This document shows, piece after piece, positions 18,415 through 27,025 of a DNA stretch of 64,000 bases; within the stretch, counting starts at the first letter, position 1, and each line of letters begins with the position of its first letter. The notes under the pieces were generated by a model that saw nothing but the letters and a program-made list of their open reading frames with translations, ran no database searches and was not told the DNA's origin. The stretch is from an uncultured Bacteroidia bacterium (lineage in GTDB: Bacteria; Bacteroidota; Bacteroidia; Bacteroidales; UBA932): positions 119,047 to 183,046 of the forward strand of contig CADAIT010000002.1 in assembly GCA_902788095.1 (NCBI GenBank). The letters are read 5' to 3'. Made by a program: the position numbers and the translations under genes.

Positions 18415-19553
18415 AGGCGCTGCATCAGTTTAGGCACCGTTGCGTTTTTCCAGGCCAGAAAATCGCCTTGGACGATGTGCTCGCGGGCCACGCGCACCAA
18501 GTCCAAATAAAATGCCAGGTTGTGTTCGGTAGCCACCATGGCGGCAAACATTTCCTTGGCGATGAACAGGTGATGGATATAGGCCCTGGTGTAATAACTG
18601 TCCACGAAAGAAGTGCCCAGCGGGTCCAGCGGGGAGAAATCGTCCGTCCACTTGGCGTTGCGCATGTTCATGATGCCTTCCCAGGTGAACAGCATGCCGT
18701 TGCGGCCGTTGCGGGTGGGCATCACGCAGTCGAACATGTCTATCCCGCGGGCGATGCCTTCCAGGATGTTGGCCGGCGTTCCTACGCCCATCAGGTAGCG
18801 GGGCTTGTCCTTCGGCAGCAACGGGCAGGTGACCTCCAGCATCTCGTACATTTTCTCGGTGGGCTCCCCTACCGCCAGCCCGCCCACGGCATAACCGCCG
18901 CGGTTGGCATTGTCCAGTGCCAGGGCGTGTTCCACCGCCTGCCTGCGGAGTTCCGGATATACGCAGCCCTGGATGATGGGGAACATGACCTGGGTGTAGC
19001 CGTACAGCGGCTCTGTCTCGTCAAAATGACGGGCGAAACGTTCCAGCCAGCCCTGTGTGAGCCTGAGGGATTTGGCGGCATAGCGCTCGTCGGCATCCCC
19101 GGGGCAGCATTCGTCCAGGGCCATGATGATATCGGCCCCGATGATGCGCTGGGTGTCCACGTTGTTTTCCGGGGTGAAGATGTGCTTGCTGCCGTCGATG
19201 TGGGAAGAGAACTTGCAGCCCTCCTCCGTAAGTTTGCGGATGGGCGCCAGGGAAAACACCTGGAATCCGCCGCTGTCCGTCAGGATGGGGCCGTCCCAAT
19301 GTTCGAATTTATGCAGACCGCCTGCCTTGAACAAGGTGTCCAGGCCGGGCCGGAGATACAGGTGATAGGTATTGCCCAGAATGATTTGGGCCTTGATATC
19401 CTGAGATAAATCCCTGTGATAGACTCCCTTGACCGAGCCGACCGTGCCGACGGGCATAAAGATGGGCGTCCGGATGACGCCGTGGTCAGTGGTAAGAACT
19501 CCCGCACGGGCAGCGGAAGAGGAATCGGTGGCGGAGAGTGTAAAATTGAACAT
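18411..19553 (-). CDS. tgt: Queuine tRNA-ribosyltransferase
   Basis: tRNA-guanine transglycosylase (380 aa) exchanging guanine-34 for a queuosine precursor. The substrate-binding DSGGFQVFSL and the nucleophile/recognition region FDCVMPTRNGRNG are present. The C-terminal zinc site is unusual: where homologues have the CxCxxC cluster, this protein reads PLDPLGTSFVDSYYTRAY with no cysteines, although the later histidine (EHNLAFY) is kept. The ATG at 19553 is preferred; the longer frame to 19631 runs through the divergent promoter region. Confidence 0.95.
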   Translation of the reverse strand: MFNFTLSATDSSSAARAGVLTTDHGVIRTPIFMPVGTVGSVKGVYHRDLSQDIKAQIILGNTYHLYLRPGLDTLFKAGGLHKFEHWDGPILTDSGGFQVFSLAPIRKLTEEGCKFSSHIDGSKHIFTPENNVDTQRIIGADIIMALDECCPGDADERYAAKSLRLTQGWLERFARHFDETEPLYGYTQVMFPIIQGCVYPELRRQAVEHALALDNANRGGYAVGGLAVGEPTEKMYEMLEVTCPLLPKDKPRYLMGVGTPANILEGIARGIDMFDCVMPTRNGRNGMLFTWEGIMNMRNAKWTDDFSPLDPLGTSFVDSYYTRAYIHHLFIAKEMFAAMVATEHNLAFYLDLVRVAREHIVQGDFLAWKNATVPKLMQRL

Positions 19554-19571
19554 CAAAAATAATTTACAGTG

Positions 19572-19579
19572 CAAAAATA
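19572..19579 (-). promoter_or_regulatory. Predicted -7 box for the tgt operon
   Basis: TATTTTTG on the minus strand, 18 bases upstream of the tgt ATG at 19553. It probably drives tgt, lptF/G, dut and murF. Confidence 0.55.
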
Positions 19580-19591
19580 CGCATTTTTTTG

Positions 19592-19599
19592 TACATTTG
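19592..19599 (+). promoter_or_regulatory. Predicted -7 box for the nucleoside transporter
   Basis: TACATTTG on the plus strand, 40 bases upstream of the ATG at 19640. It is divergent from, and 12 bases away from, the tgt box, so the two promoters may interfere. Confidence 0.5.
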
Positions 19600-19639
19600 T
19601 ATGCTTTAATCGCATAACAAATACTAAACACCTACTGAT

Positions 19640-20935
19640 ATGAAAATTAAACCCATTACCCTGAAGCTCATTCTGATGAACTTCCTGGAATTTGCCGTGT
19701 GGGGCGCCTACCTCACATCGTTGGGCCGGTATCTTTTTAATATCGGCATGGGCAACCAGATCAAATGGTTCTTCATGATGCAGGGCATCGTTTCCATTTT
19801 CATGCCCACGCTCATGGGCATCCTGGCCGACAAGAAGATGGAAGCCCAGAAGGTGCTGTCCCTGTGCCACGGCCTTGCCGGCTTGTTCATGGCCGGAGCC
19901 GGCCTGTACTGCATGAGCGCCGGGGCCCAGGTCCAGTTCGGCCCGCTGTTTCTCCTCTACAGCCTCAGCGTCGCCTTCTTCATGCCCACCATCGCCCTGG
20001 TGAATTCCGTGGCCTACAATGCCCTGGGCAAGGAAGGCATGGACCCGGTGAAAGACTTCCCGCCCATCCGCGTATTCGGCACCGTGGGTTTCATCTGCAG
20101 CATGCTCGTCACCAATTTCCTGCACATTGACGGTGTAGCCATGCAGGACAGCTATACCCAGCTCATTTCCTCCGGCGTCCTCTCGCTCATTCTCTGCGGC
20201 TATGCCCTCACCATGCCGGCCTGCCCCGTGGACAAGAGCAAAAAGGATGAGACCCTGGCCGATGCCTTCGGCCTCAAGGCCTTCTCCCTGTTCAAGGACC
20301 CGCAGTTCGCCATCTTCTTCATTTTCTCGATGCTGCTGGGCGCTTCCCTGCAGATCACCAACGGCTACGCCAACACCTTCCTGGGCTCCTTTGCCGGCAA
20401 TCCCGCCTTCACCGACTCCTTCGCCGTCAAGAATTCCAATGCGCTGATTGCCATCTCGCAGGCTTCCGAGACCCTCTGCATCCTGCTCATTCCCTTCTTC
20501 ATGAAACGCTTCGGCATCAAGAAGGTGATGCTCATCTCCATGTTTGCCTGGGTGCTCCGCTTTGCTTTCTTCGGCATGGGCAATCCGGCGATGCCCGGCG
20601 TGCTGTTCTTTGTCCTGAGCTGCATTGTATATGGCATGGCCTTCGATTTCTTCAACATCTCGGGATCCCTCTATGTAGATCAGCGCACCAACAAGGACAT
20701 CCGTTCCAGCGCCCAGGGACTGTTCATGATGATGACCAACGGCTTCGGCGCCACCATCGGCACCTTTGCCGCCGGCGCCGTCGTGGAGGCCTACCATGTG
20801 GCCGACGATGTGAATCCCCAGGTACAGAACTGGCCCACCGTCTGGTACATCTTTGCCGCATACGCCCTGGTGGTGGCCATCCTCTTCTGGCTGCTGTTCA
20901 AGGATCCGCAGAAAACGGCCGTGACAAAAGCCTAA
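19640..20935 (+). CDS. MFS nucleoside:H+ symporter family transporter
   Basis: A 431-aa major facilitator protein with about twelve hydrophobic segments, resembling the NupG/XapB nucleoside permeases. The N-terminus KLILMNFLEFAVWGAYLTSLGRYL and the loop PTLMGILADKKM are typical of this branch. It probably imports nucleosides across the inner membrane with protons. The gene is monocistronic between divergent and convergent neighbours and overlaps the next gene's end by four bases. Confidence 0.85.
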   Translation: MKIKPITLKLILMNFLEFAVWGAYLTSLGRYLFNIGMGNQIKWFFMMQGIVSIFMPTLMGILADKKMEAQKVLSLCHGLAGLFMAGAGLYCMSAGAQVQFGPLFLLYSLSVAFFMPTIALVNSVAYNALGKEGMDPVKDFPPIRVFGTVGFICSMLVTNFLHIDGVAMQDSYTQLISSGVLSLILCGYALTMPACPVDKSKKDETLADAFGLKAFSLFKDPQFAIFFIFSMLLGASLQITNGYANTFLGSFAGNPAFTDSFAVKNSNALIAISQASETLCILLIPFFMKRFGIKKVMLISMFAWVLRFAFFGMGNPAMPGVLFFVLSCIVYGMAFDFFNISGSLYVDQRTNKDIRSSAQGLFMMMTNGFGATIGTFAAGAVVEAYHVADDVNPQVQNWPTVWYIFAAYALVVAILFWLLFKDPQKTAVTKA

Positions 20936-21354
20936 ATCGCCGTATTTCGCAAGGTACCCTTATCCGCATCATCCTCCAGGGTGGTGCGGATAATTTTTTT
21001 TATCCGCGTAGGCGTCTGTTCATAATGGATGTCAAAACAGGCGTACTGGTGATGGATGCCTGACTTCCGGTAAGAAGTCACATAGTCCGGATTGTACCCC
21101 AGGCCCACCAGCGTGAGCCGGTCCAGGGAATTTACGCCCAGGCGCAGCAGTTTGTCAAGGATATTGTGGTTGCGTTCCAGAATGCGCATGACGCGCTGCT
21201 CCACCACTTCCCTTTGCTGGTACTTCTTCCTGTTATGGTACCGGTTCTTGCAAACCGTCCCGCAAAATTTCCGGTCAGGCCTGCCGTTGGGGATTTCCTT
21301 GCCGCAGTTCAGGCAGGATACCGGGTGTTTCATGTCTTCAATCTTATAGGCCAT
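20932..21354 (-). CDS. Small zinc-ribbon protein, hypothetical
   Basis: A 140-aa protein with a probable treble-clef/zinc-ribbon near the N-terminus: CLNCGKEIPNGRPDRKFC and a further cysteine four residues on (C14, C17, C31, C35), followed by basic NRYHNRKK. This resembles DNA- or RNA-binding zinc fingers found in many Bacteroidota hypothetical proteins. The C-terminal half (VNSLDRLTLVGLGYNPDYVTSYR) has no known motif. Role unknown; a nucleic-acid-binding function is inferred. Confidence 0.7.
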   Translation of the reverse strand: MAYKIEDMKHPVSCLNCGKEIPNGRPDRKFCGTVCKNRYHNRKKYQQREVVEQRVMRILERNHNILDKLLRLGVNSLDRLTLVGLGYNPDYVTSYRKSGIHHQYACFDIHYEQTPTRIKKIIRTTLEDDADKGTLRNTAI

Positions 21355-21673
21355 AACGCAATATCATTTGGGGCAAAAGTGCGCAGCCTTCCTCACATTT
21401 CCAAGCATCGTAAGAAAAATTCCCGAAAAAAAACATGTTCCGCTGGAACAACAAAAAACAGCGTTCGAAATAAAGTTTTTTACGACCTGCAACTTTTCTT
21501 GTGAAACAACGGTAGAAAGAGCAAAAAATCGTAAAAAACGTGAAAATCTGACCCTCCACGGGACTTTTGCCAGACGAATCTGCGAAAGCCTCTTTTACTT
21601 TGCTGCCGGACCGGAGCGGACAAGCGCGCACCGCCAGGCCGGCCCGCAAGTCAAACTCCATAATTAAAGAGTC
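21355..21673. other. 319-base intergenic region before the ssb/fimbrial gene string
   Basis: AT-rich between about 21410 and 21550, with runs of A and no convincing open frame. A near-match to the -7 box (TTACTTTG at 21595-21602) could drive the ssb gene, with a leader of roughly 65 bases. No tRNA, riboswitch or strong hairpin was recognised. Confidence 0.4.
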
Positions 21674-22051
21674 ATGGAATTTATTAACAAGATACACATT
21701 CGCGGTGTTGTCGGGAAGGCGGAGATTACTACGTTTCCCAACAACAGCAAGGTGTGCAATTTTTCAGTCGTTACCGAGTATGGAGCGGTCGATAAGGAGG
21801 GTAATCCCTCTCCAGAAGTCACCTGGTTCAATGTATCGGCATGGAGCGGAAAGGATGGGATGGAGAAGGAAGGAATGGCCGATTTCTGCGGCATACAACG
21901 CGGGGTATGGATTGAGGTCGTGGGGCGTCTGCGTATGCGCAGGTATATCAACCAGGCCGGGGAGGAGAGAACCACCACGGAAGTGATTGCACGGAAAGTT
22001 GCCCTTATCCCCAAGGAGGACGATCCGATGCAGGTGCAAAGAGACTGGTAG
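21674..22051 (+). CDS. ssb: Single-stranded DNA-binding protein paralogue
   Basis: A 125-aa OB-fold protein. The N-terminus INKIHIRGVVGKAEI, TWFNVSAWSGKD and WIEVVGRLRMRRYINQAGEERTTTEVIARKVALI match SSB. It lacks the long linker and the acidic DDDIPF-type tail used to recruit partner proteins, so it is probably an accessory SSB rather than the main replication protein. Its stop is two bases before the DUF3575 start, which ties it to the fimbrial string. Confidence 0.87.
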   Translation: MEFINKIHIRGVVGKAEITTFPNNSKVCNFSVVTEYGAVDKEGNPSPEVTWFNVSAWSGKDGMEKEGMADFCGIQRGVWIEVVGRLRMRRYINQAGEERTTTEVIARKVALIPKEDDPMQVQRDW

Positions 22052-22053
22052 CG

Positions 22054-22614
22054 ATGAGAACCGTCGGGATAACACTTTTGGCCGCCTTGCTTTTCAGCGC
22101 AAGCCTTCCGGCGGCCGCCCAGCGCTTCACCGTGGGAACGGATGGCATGGGATGGCTGGCCCTGGGGACGATGAACGCAGATGCTTCCGTGGCCGTGAGC
22201 CAACATGTCTCACTGCACGCAGGCGCCTCGCTCAACCCCTGGACTTTTCGCAAGAATAGCCCGGACAAACAGCTGCAAATCAGGCAGTTCTCCGTCTGGG
22301 GCGGTGCACGCTGGTGGCCTTGGCATGTCTATTCCGGCTGGTGGGCCGGAATGGACGCCCGCTACATGGTTTACAATGCAGGGGGCATCATCAAACGGGA
22401 TACGGAAGAAGGAAATGCGTATGGAGCACGCGTGTGGGGCGGGTATTCCGTGATGTTGTCCGGACATTGGAACCTGGATTTGGGCGTGGGTGCCTGGGGA
22501 GGATGGAAAAAATATACCGTCTATTCCTGCCCGAGCTGCGGAGTCACGCTGGAGCAAGGCGGGAAAGTGTTTGTGCTGCCCGACGCACGGGTTGCCATCC
22601 AATTGATATTCTGA
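22054..22614 (+). CDS. DUF3575 domain-containing exported protein
   Basis: A 186-aa protein with a signal peptide (MRTVGITLLAALLFSASLPAAA) and alternating beta strands ending in VAIQLIF, as in small outer-membrane barrels. WWAGMDARYMVYNAGGI and GARVWGGYSVMLSGHW suit DUF3575. In Bacteroidales this family sits beside an OmpA-like lipoprotein at fimbrillin loci, as it does here. It probably helps outer-membrane assembly of the pilus (inference from context). Confidence 0.82.
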   Translation: MRTVGITLLAALLFSASLPAAAQRFTVGTDGMGWLALGTMNADASVAVSQHVSLHAGASLNPWTFRKNSPDKQLQIRQFSVWGGARWWPWHVYSGWWAGMDARYMVYNAGGIIKRDTEEGNAYGARVWGGYSVMLSGHWNLDLGVGAWGGWKKYTVYSCPSCGVTLEQGGKVFVLPDARVAIQLIF

Positions 22615-22615
22615 T

Positions 22616-24646
22616 ATGGACACGCGCAAACATATCAGGCGGATCGCCCCCGTGGCGATGACCTTGGCGCTTCTCATCGCTTGTGGGCCAACAGGTAAGC
22701 TCGGGCATATCCGCCGGCAGGAACTGGCGGCCACGCTCGCCTTGTCCCGAAATGAAATCGATGAGGAGCGCAAAGTCATCGCGGTATCCCGCAGGGACAC
22801 GCTCACTGTGAAGGACGACAGCGGCAATACGGTGCTCATCATGAAGGCCGTGAAGGATGATGCCTCCGGCGAGATGGTGGCCACGGAAGTATTGGATGCG
22901 GCGGTAATCACCGCCCGCTTCCGGAATGTCGCCGAGCGGAACGGCCGTATCGACCTCCGCTTTGAAATCATTGTCCCGGCCCAGCTGCAGGACACCCGTT
23001 GGCAATTGCGGTTTTATCCGGACATGTTTCTGCTGGAAGATTCCCTTCGCCTGGAACCCGTGCTCATCACGGGAAGTCAGTATCGCCGGCAGCAGCTGAG
23101 AGGGTATCAGCAATATGACAAATTTCTCAGAAGCATCGTCACGGACAGCTGCCGCTTTCTGGACCGCCGCAACCTGGAAATTTTCATCCGGCGCAACATG
23201 CCTCAATTGTATGCCCTCAAAACCGACACGACTTACGTATCGGACGAATCTTTCCGCTCCCTTTACGGCGTGACGGAGGAAAAGGCCGTAGAACACTACA
23301 CCAACCACTTTGGAATAAAACTGAATGAGCGTCGGAAAAGCCGGAAAGACGCCATGTTTGCACAGTATGTCAAATCGCCGATTCTTACCCGTGGCATCCG
23401 GCTGGACACCGTACTGAAGAACGCCGGCGGAGACTTCGTATATCAATATACGCAAAGCATCGCAACCCGTCCCAAACTCAGGAAAGTGGACATCGTCCTC
23501 TCGGGCGACATTTTTGAAGGCGACCAGCGCATCTACAGCATGGCGCGTTCCCAGGCGCTTTCCTTCTATATCAGTTCCCTTTCCTCACTGACGGACGGGA
23601 GCGAGCGGTATCTGACACGCACCATAGAGCGCCGGGCGGCGGCCAACACGGCCTGTTACATCGATTTCCGCAGCGGAAGGGCCGAGGTGGAACCGGCATT
23701 GGGGAACAACCGGGAGGAACTTGCCCGCATACGGGAAAACATCGTGCAGCTGCTGCGCAATACCGCCTTTGAACTGGACTCCATCGTAATCGGCGCGTCT
23801 GCTTCTCCGGAAGGGGCGCAAGCCGCCAACGAAGCCCTATCCCAGAAAAGAGCCTCGTCTGTCGCAGCTTACTTCGACCGTTTTATCCGTTCGTACCGCG
23901 ACTCGGTCCAACGGGAGTTGAACGAAGAAGCCCGAAACAGCTTCACCCTTACGGTGGACGAGCATGGAAAAGAGACGGTGGGGCGCATGAAAGCCCGGAA
24001 AGCCGACCTGCCTGCCATTCCGTTCAACGCCCATTCCGCCGGCGAAAACTGGAGTATGCTCTCGTACCTGGTCGATACCGATTCCGTACTGACTGCGTCG
24101 CAAAAAATAACCTATACCAAATGTCTGGAAATCAAAGATTTGGACCTAAGAGAAAAAGAACTGTCAACCACATCGTTCTATCCCCGCCTACGGGAAATCC
24201 TGTATCCGAAACTCAGGACCGTGCGTTTTGACTTTTACCTCCATCGGCGCGGCATGATAAAGGAATCGGTCCGGACCACCGAACTGGATACCGCTTACAT
24301 GAAAGGAGTTGAAGCCCTGAAAGAAAGGGATTATACCACTGCGCTTACTTACCTGAAGGACTACAAGGACTTCAACACGGCTATTGCCTACGTCTCCCTG
24401 GACTACAACGCGTCCGCGATGGCCATCCTGAAAGACCTGGAGAAGACGGCTCCGGTGAACTACATGCTCGCGCTGCTGTACGCCCGCAACGAGGACGACC
24501 AGAACGCCGTCCAGCACTACCTGACCTCCTGCAAGCAGGACCCTTCATACGTGTTCCGCGGCAACCTGGACCCGGAAATCTATGTCCTCATCCAGCGCTA
24601 CGGCCTGAACAAGCAGGACGACAACGCATTCGCCGACGCGTATTAG
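22616..24646 (+). CDS. OmpA-like lipoprotein with C-terminal TPR, fimbrial-locus type
   Basis: A 676-aa lipoprotein with lipobox LLIAC (C23). The middle contains an OmpA-like peptidoglycan-binding signature (SASPEGAQAANEALSQKRASSVAAYF, split here over about residues 385-420). The C-terminus (YTTALTYLKDYKDFNTAIAYVSL...) looks like TPR repeats. Together with DUF3575 it forms the pair usually found upstream of FimA/Mfa1-type genes. It probably anchors or regulates the outer-membrane pilus machinery; this is not shown by sequence alone. Confidence 0.78.
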   Translation: MDTRKHIRRIAPVAMTLALLIACGPTGKLGHIRRQELAATLALSRNEIDEERKVIAVSRRDTLTVKDDSGNTVLIMKAVKDDASGEMVATEVLDAAVITARFRNVAERNGRIDLRFEIIVPAQLQDTRWQLRFYPDMFLLEDSLRLEPVLITGSQYRRQQLRGYQQYDKFLRSIVTDSCRFLDRRNLEIFIRRNMPQLYALKTDTTYVSDESFRSLYGVTEEKAVEHYTNHFGIKLNERRKSRKDAMFAQYVKSPILTRGIRLDTVLKNAGGDFVYQYTQSIATRPKLRKVDIVLSGDIFEGDQRIYSMARSQALSFYISSLSSLTDGSERYLTRTIERRAAANTACYIDFRSGRAEVEPALGNNREELARIRENIVQLLRNTAFELDSIVIGASASPEGAQAANEALSQKRASSVAAYFDRFIRSYRDSVQRELNEEARNSFTLTVDEHGKETVGRMKARKADLPAIPFNAHSAGENWSMLSYLVDTDSVLTASQKITYTKCLEIKDLDLREKELSTTSFYPRLREILYPKLRTVRFDFYLHRRGMIKESVRTTELDTAYMKGVEALKERDYTTALTYLKDYKDFNTAIAYVSLDYNASAMAILKDLEKTAPVNYMLALLYARNEDDQNAVQHYLTSCKQDPSYVFRGNLDPEIYVLIQRYGLNKQDDNAFADAY

Positions 24647-24702
24647 GCCGCCTGTAAGACAATTTCAATGAAATCATATATCAACCATTAACCCAAATCA
24701 TT

Positions 24703-26019
24703 ATGAAAAAAATTTTCAGCATTTCCTTCGCGGCCCTGTCCGCCATGCTCGTAGGCCTGACCGCCTGCAACAAGACCCCCCAGCCGGTCGTCGTACCGGA
24801 GCCCGAAGTTCCGGGCGGCATGCTTTTCGTGAACCTGACGCCCGACAACGGCGGGACCACCAAGGCTGACGCGGCGTCGCTGACGGCCATGCAGTCAGAG
24901 GTGCGCTCCATCCAGGTGTTCGTCTTCTCTGCCGAGACCAACGCGAGCCTGGGCCTGGTGGCCGACCAGATCGAGACCTCGAAGTTCATCTCCGGCAACA
25001 GTATCAGCAACGCCACGGGCGGCACGGCGACATCCAACCCCATCGCCCTGACGACTTACCTCGGCAAGAAGAAGGTGTTCGCGCTGGTGAACGCCCCGCG
25101 ACAGGACAATGTCACCACCATCTCCCAGCTGATGGGCCGCGTGTCCCACCTGAGCGAGAATTACATCACCGACGCCACCGTGGACGGGATTTCCCGCCAG
25201 GGCATGGTGATGGCCGGCGCCTACGGCTACAACTACACCGCGACGTCTGAGGGAAAGGGCATCGAAATCAGCCCCACAGTCCTGGACGTGGTCAACAAGT
25301 ACGACAGCAAGGACGACACGTCCATCTATGCCGTCGATATCCCGGTGTACCGTCTCGGCGCCCGCATCGAGGTAGGTTCGGTGACCGTCAACTTCAACGA
25401 GACGGACCTTCGCGGCAAGACCCTCACCATCAAGGATATCAAGCTGAAGAACGTAGTGAACGCGGTCACATTCGGCGGCGGCAACTCCGCCCAGCTGAGC
25501 ACGCCGAACTACTGGTCCATGCGTCTGGCGACGACCGGTGCGAACGCCGGCACGTACGTCGATTACAGCGGCGCTTCGGTCTCCGACAAGCTGCAGGATA
25601 CCGGCCTGTCGATTGCCTGCACGGAAGGGACGCCCGTGGCCGTCAACAAGAGCTTCATCGTCTATCCCAATCCCTGCGACGACCCTGCGGGCCTGTCCGC
25701 TCCCGGCTCCAGCGCCGCCACCACGTGGAGCGTCCGCCGCACGCGCCTGGTCATCCACGCCCAGATTGACGGTACCGAGGACACCTACTACGCCTTCGCC
25801 ATTGCCGACCCCGCCAACTTGGCGGGCGGACAGTCCGACAACAACGGCAGTTTCAAATACCTGGTGGGCAACCGCCGTTACGTCATCGACAACATCAACA
25901 TCTCGATGAAAGGCAAGCCCAATGATGACGACGACATGCTCCCCGCCACGGGCCGCATCAGCGCCACCGTCAAGGTACAGGACTGGGCCGGCCAGACCCT
26001 TCTGACCTATCAGTTCTGA
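24703..26019 (+). CDS. Fimbrillin (major pilin, FimA/Mfa1 type)
   Basis: A 438-aa secreted lipoprotein with lipobox GLTAC (C22). A low-complexity PVVVPEPEVPGG linker is followed by an N-terminal beta domain (SEVRSIQVFVFSAETN...) and a C-terminal domain ending in AGQTLLTYQF, as expected for type V pili in which a C-terminal strand completes the next subunit. Arg-gingipain-like processing after the lipobox is plausible. GC and codon choice (GAC, CGC, CTG) are richer than in flanking housekeeping genes. It is followed by a structured 115-base gap, then the anchor gene. Confidence 0.82.
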   Translation: MKKIFSISFAALSAMLVGLTACNKTPQPVVVPEPEVPGGMLFVNLTPDNGGTTKADAASLTAMQSEVRSIQVFVFSAETNASLGLVADQIETSKFISGNSISNATGGTATSNPIALTTYLGKKKVFALVNAPRQDNVTTISQLMGRVSHLSENYITDATVDGISRQGMVMAGAYGYNYTATSEGKGIEISPTVLDVVNKYDSKDDTSIYAVDIPVYRLGARIEVGSVTVNFNETDLRGKTLTIKDIKLKNVVNAVTFGGGNSAQLSTPNYWSMRLATTGANAGTYVDYSGASVSDKLQDTGLSIACTEGTPVAVNKSFIVYPNPCDDPAGLSAPGSSAATTWSVRRTRLVIHAQIDGTEDTYYAFAIADPANLAGGQSDNNGSFKYLVGNRRYVIDNINISMKGKPNDDDDMLPATGRISATVKVQDWAGQTLLTYQF

Positions 26020-26024
26020 TACAA

Positions 26025-26064
26025 GGGCTCCGGATCATCTTTCTTCTTCTCTATGCCGGAGCCC
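26025..26064 (+). terminator. Hairpin downstream of the fimbrillin gene
   Basis: A perfect 9-bp inverted repeat (GGGCTCCGG at 26025-26033, CCGGAGCCC at 26056-26064) with a 22-base pyrimidine-rich loop begins six bases after the fimbrillin stop. It is not followed by a T-run, so it may stabilise the fimbrillin mRNA 3' end or attenuate rather than fully terminate. Confidence 0.55.
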
Positions 26065-26070
26065 TTCCAT

Positions 26071-26130
26071 GGGGGACGGATAAGACACACGAGGACTCCC
26101 CCCGGCGGGTTCGATTCCCGCGTCCCCCGC
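26071..26130 (+). ncRNA. tRNA-like acceptor/T-arm structure (not a complete tRNA)
   Basis: GGGGGAC at 26071-26077 pairs perfectly with GTCCCCC at 26122-26128. Directly inside lies a perfect T-arm: GCGGG, loop TTCGATT, CCCGC (26105-26121). A base equivalent to a discriminator (G) follows. Only 27 bases separate the 5' acceptor strand from the T-stem, and no D-arm or 5-bp anticodon stem can be folded there, so it cannot be a normal tRNA. It ends four bases before the next gene's ATG. It may be a decayed tRNA or a tRNA mimic acting in mRNA processing. Confidence 0.55.
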
Positions 26131-26134
26131 AATA

Positions 26135-27013
26135 ATGATAAAAAACCGATGGAAAATGCGCTATAAGAAAAACATCTTCGGCCCGCTCCTGCTCCTGGCA
26201 GCCCTGGCCACCGGCACGGTTTCCTGCGCCCGCCTCATCCTTGAGGAGCGCAGCGCCTGTCCTGCGTTCCTGTTCTTCGACATCACGAACAGCGAGCTGT
26301 TCGACGTGTCGGAATACACCCACGTCTCGGCGTACAAGTACCCCGAGCAGGAGCTGCTGGCCATCGACACGACGTCGGTGTCGTCCATCCTGGACCGTTC
26401 GTTCTACCTGGAGGTCAAACGCTCGGACTCGGTGACGGGCTACGGCCTGCTGTGCTTCGGCGGCGCCCGGCACGAGGGCACGCTGTGGACCGTGGAACCC
26501 GGGCAGGAGTTCCCTCCCGTCTGGCGGTTCGGCTACAGCTCGCCGGCATTGACCGAGTCCTACATCATCCCCGTCGAAGCGGTCAAGGACCACGCGCGCG
26601 TGGACATGCGCTTCGTGGATGCGGACGGTTATGCGGACACCGGCGGCGAATTTCCCTTCTATATCGTCGCCCGCTCGAACACCTGCGGTATCGACGCACT
26701 GGACGGCCGTCCCGTCAAGGGCGCGTTCCGCTTCGAGCCCTCGGAGTACGGCTCGGGCCGCTTCCGCTTCACGGTGCCCCGCCAGTTCGACCGTTCCCTG
26801 CACATCGAGGTGTGGGGCCGCGACGGCTTCCGGGAAGCGGGCAAGCTGGTGACGGACATCGTGGTGTGGAACCTGCTCCGTTCGGACGGGGACTTCTCGT
26901 GGGAGGCGAAAAACCTCCCGGATATCCAGCTCGAGGTCTGTCTCGTCGAGAACCGTGTCACCATCTCCGTCATGGAATGGAGCGGCGAGACCCATTCAGT
27001 ATATAACAATTAG
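26135..27013 (+). CDS. FimB/Mfa2 family fimbrial anchor lipoprotein
   Basis: A 292-aa lipoprotein with lipobox TVSC (C31 from this start). The segment right after it, LEERSACPAFLFFDI, is the recognisable Mfa2/FimB hallmark. Mfa2-type proteins cap the base of type V pili, terminating polymerisation and fixing the fibre to the outer membrane. An internal ATG at 26156 would give a more usual signal-peptide length, and both starts are possible. It is followed by the DUF4906 gene after 12 bases. Confidence 0.82.
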   Translation: MIKNRWKMRYKKNIFGPLLLLAALATGTVSCARLILEERSACPAFLFFDITNSELFDVSEYTHVSAYKYPEQELLAIDTTSVSSILDRSFYLEVKRSDSVTGYGLLCFGGARHEGTLWTVEPGQEFPPVWRFGYSSPALTESYIIPVEAVKDHARVDMRFVDADGYADTGGEFPFYIVARSNTCGIDALDGRPVKGAFRFEPSEYGSGRFRFTVPRQFDRSLHIEVWGRDGFREAGKLVTDIVVWNLLRSDGDFSWEAKNLPDIQLEVCLVENRVTISVMEWSGETHSVYNN

Positions 27014-27025
27014 TCTATCAGCGTC

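Noticed and set aside
26071-26130. Annotation as a functional tRNA gene
   Set aside because: The acceptor and T-arm are perfect, but only 27 bases remain for D-arm and anticodon arm and no 5-bp anticodon stem can form.
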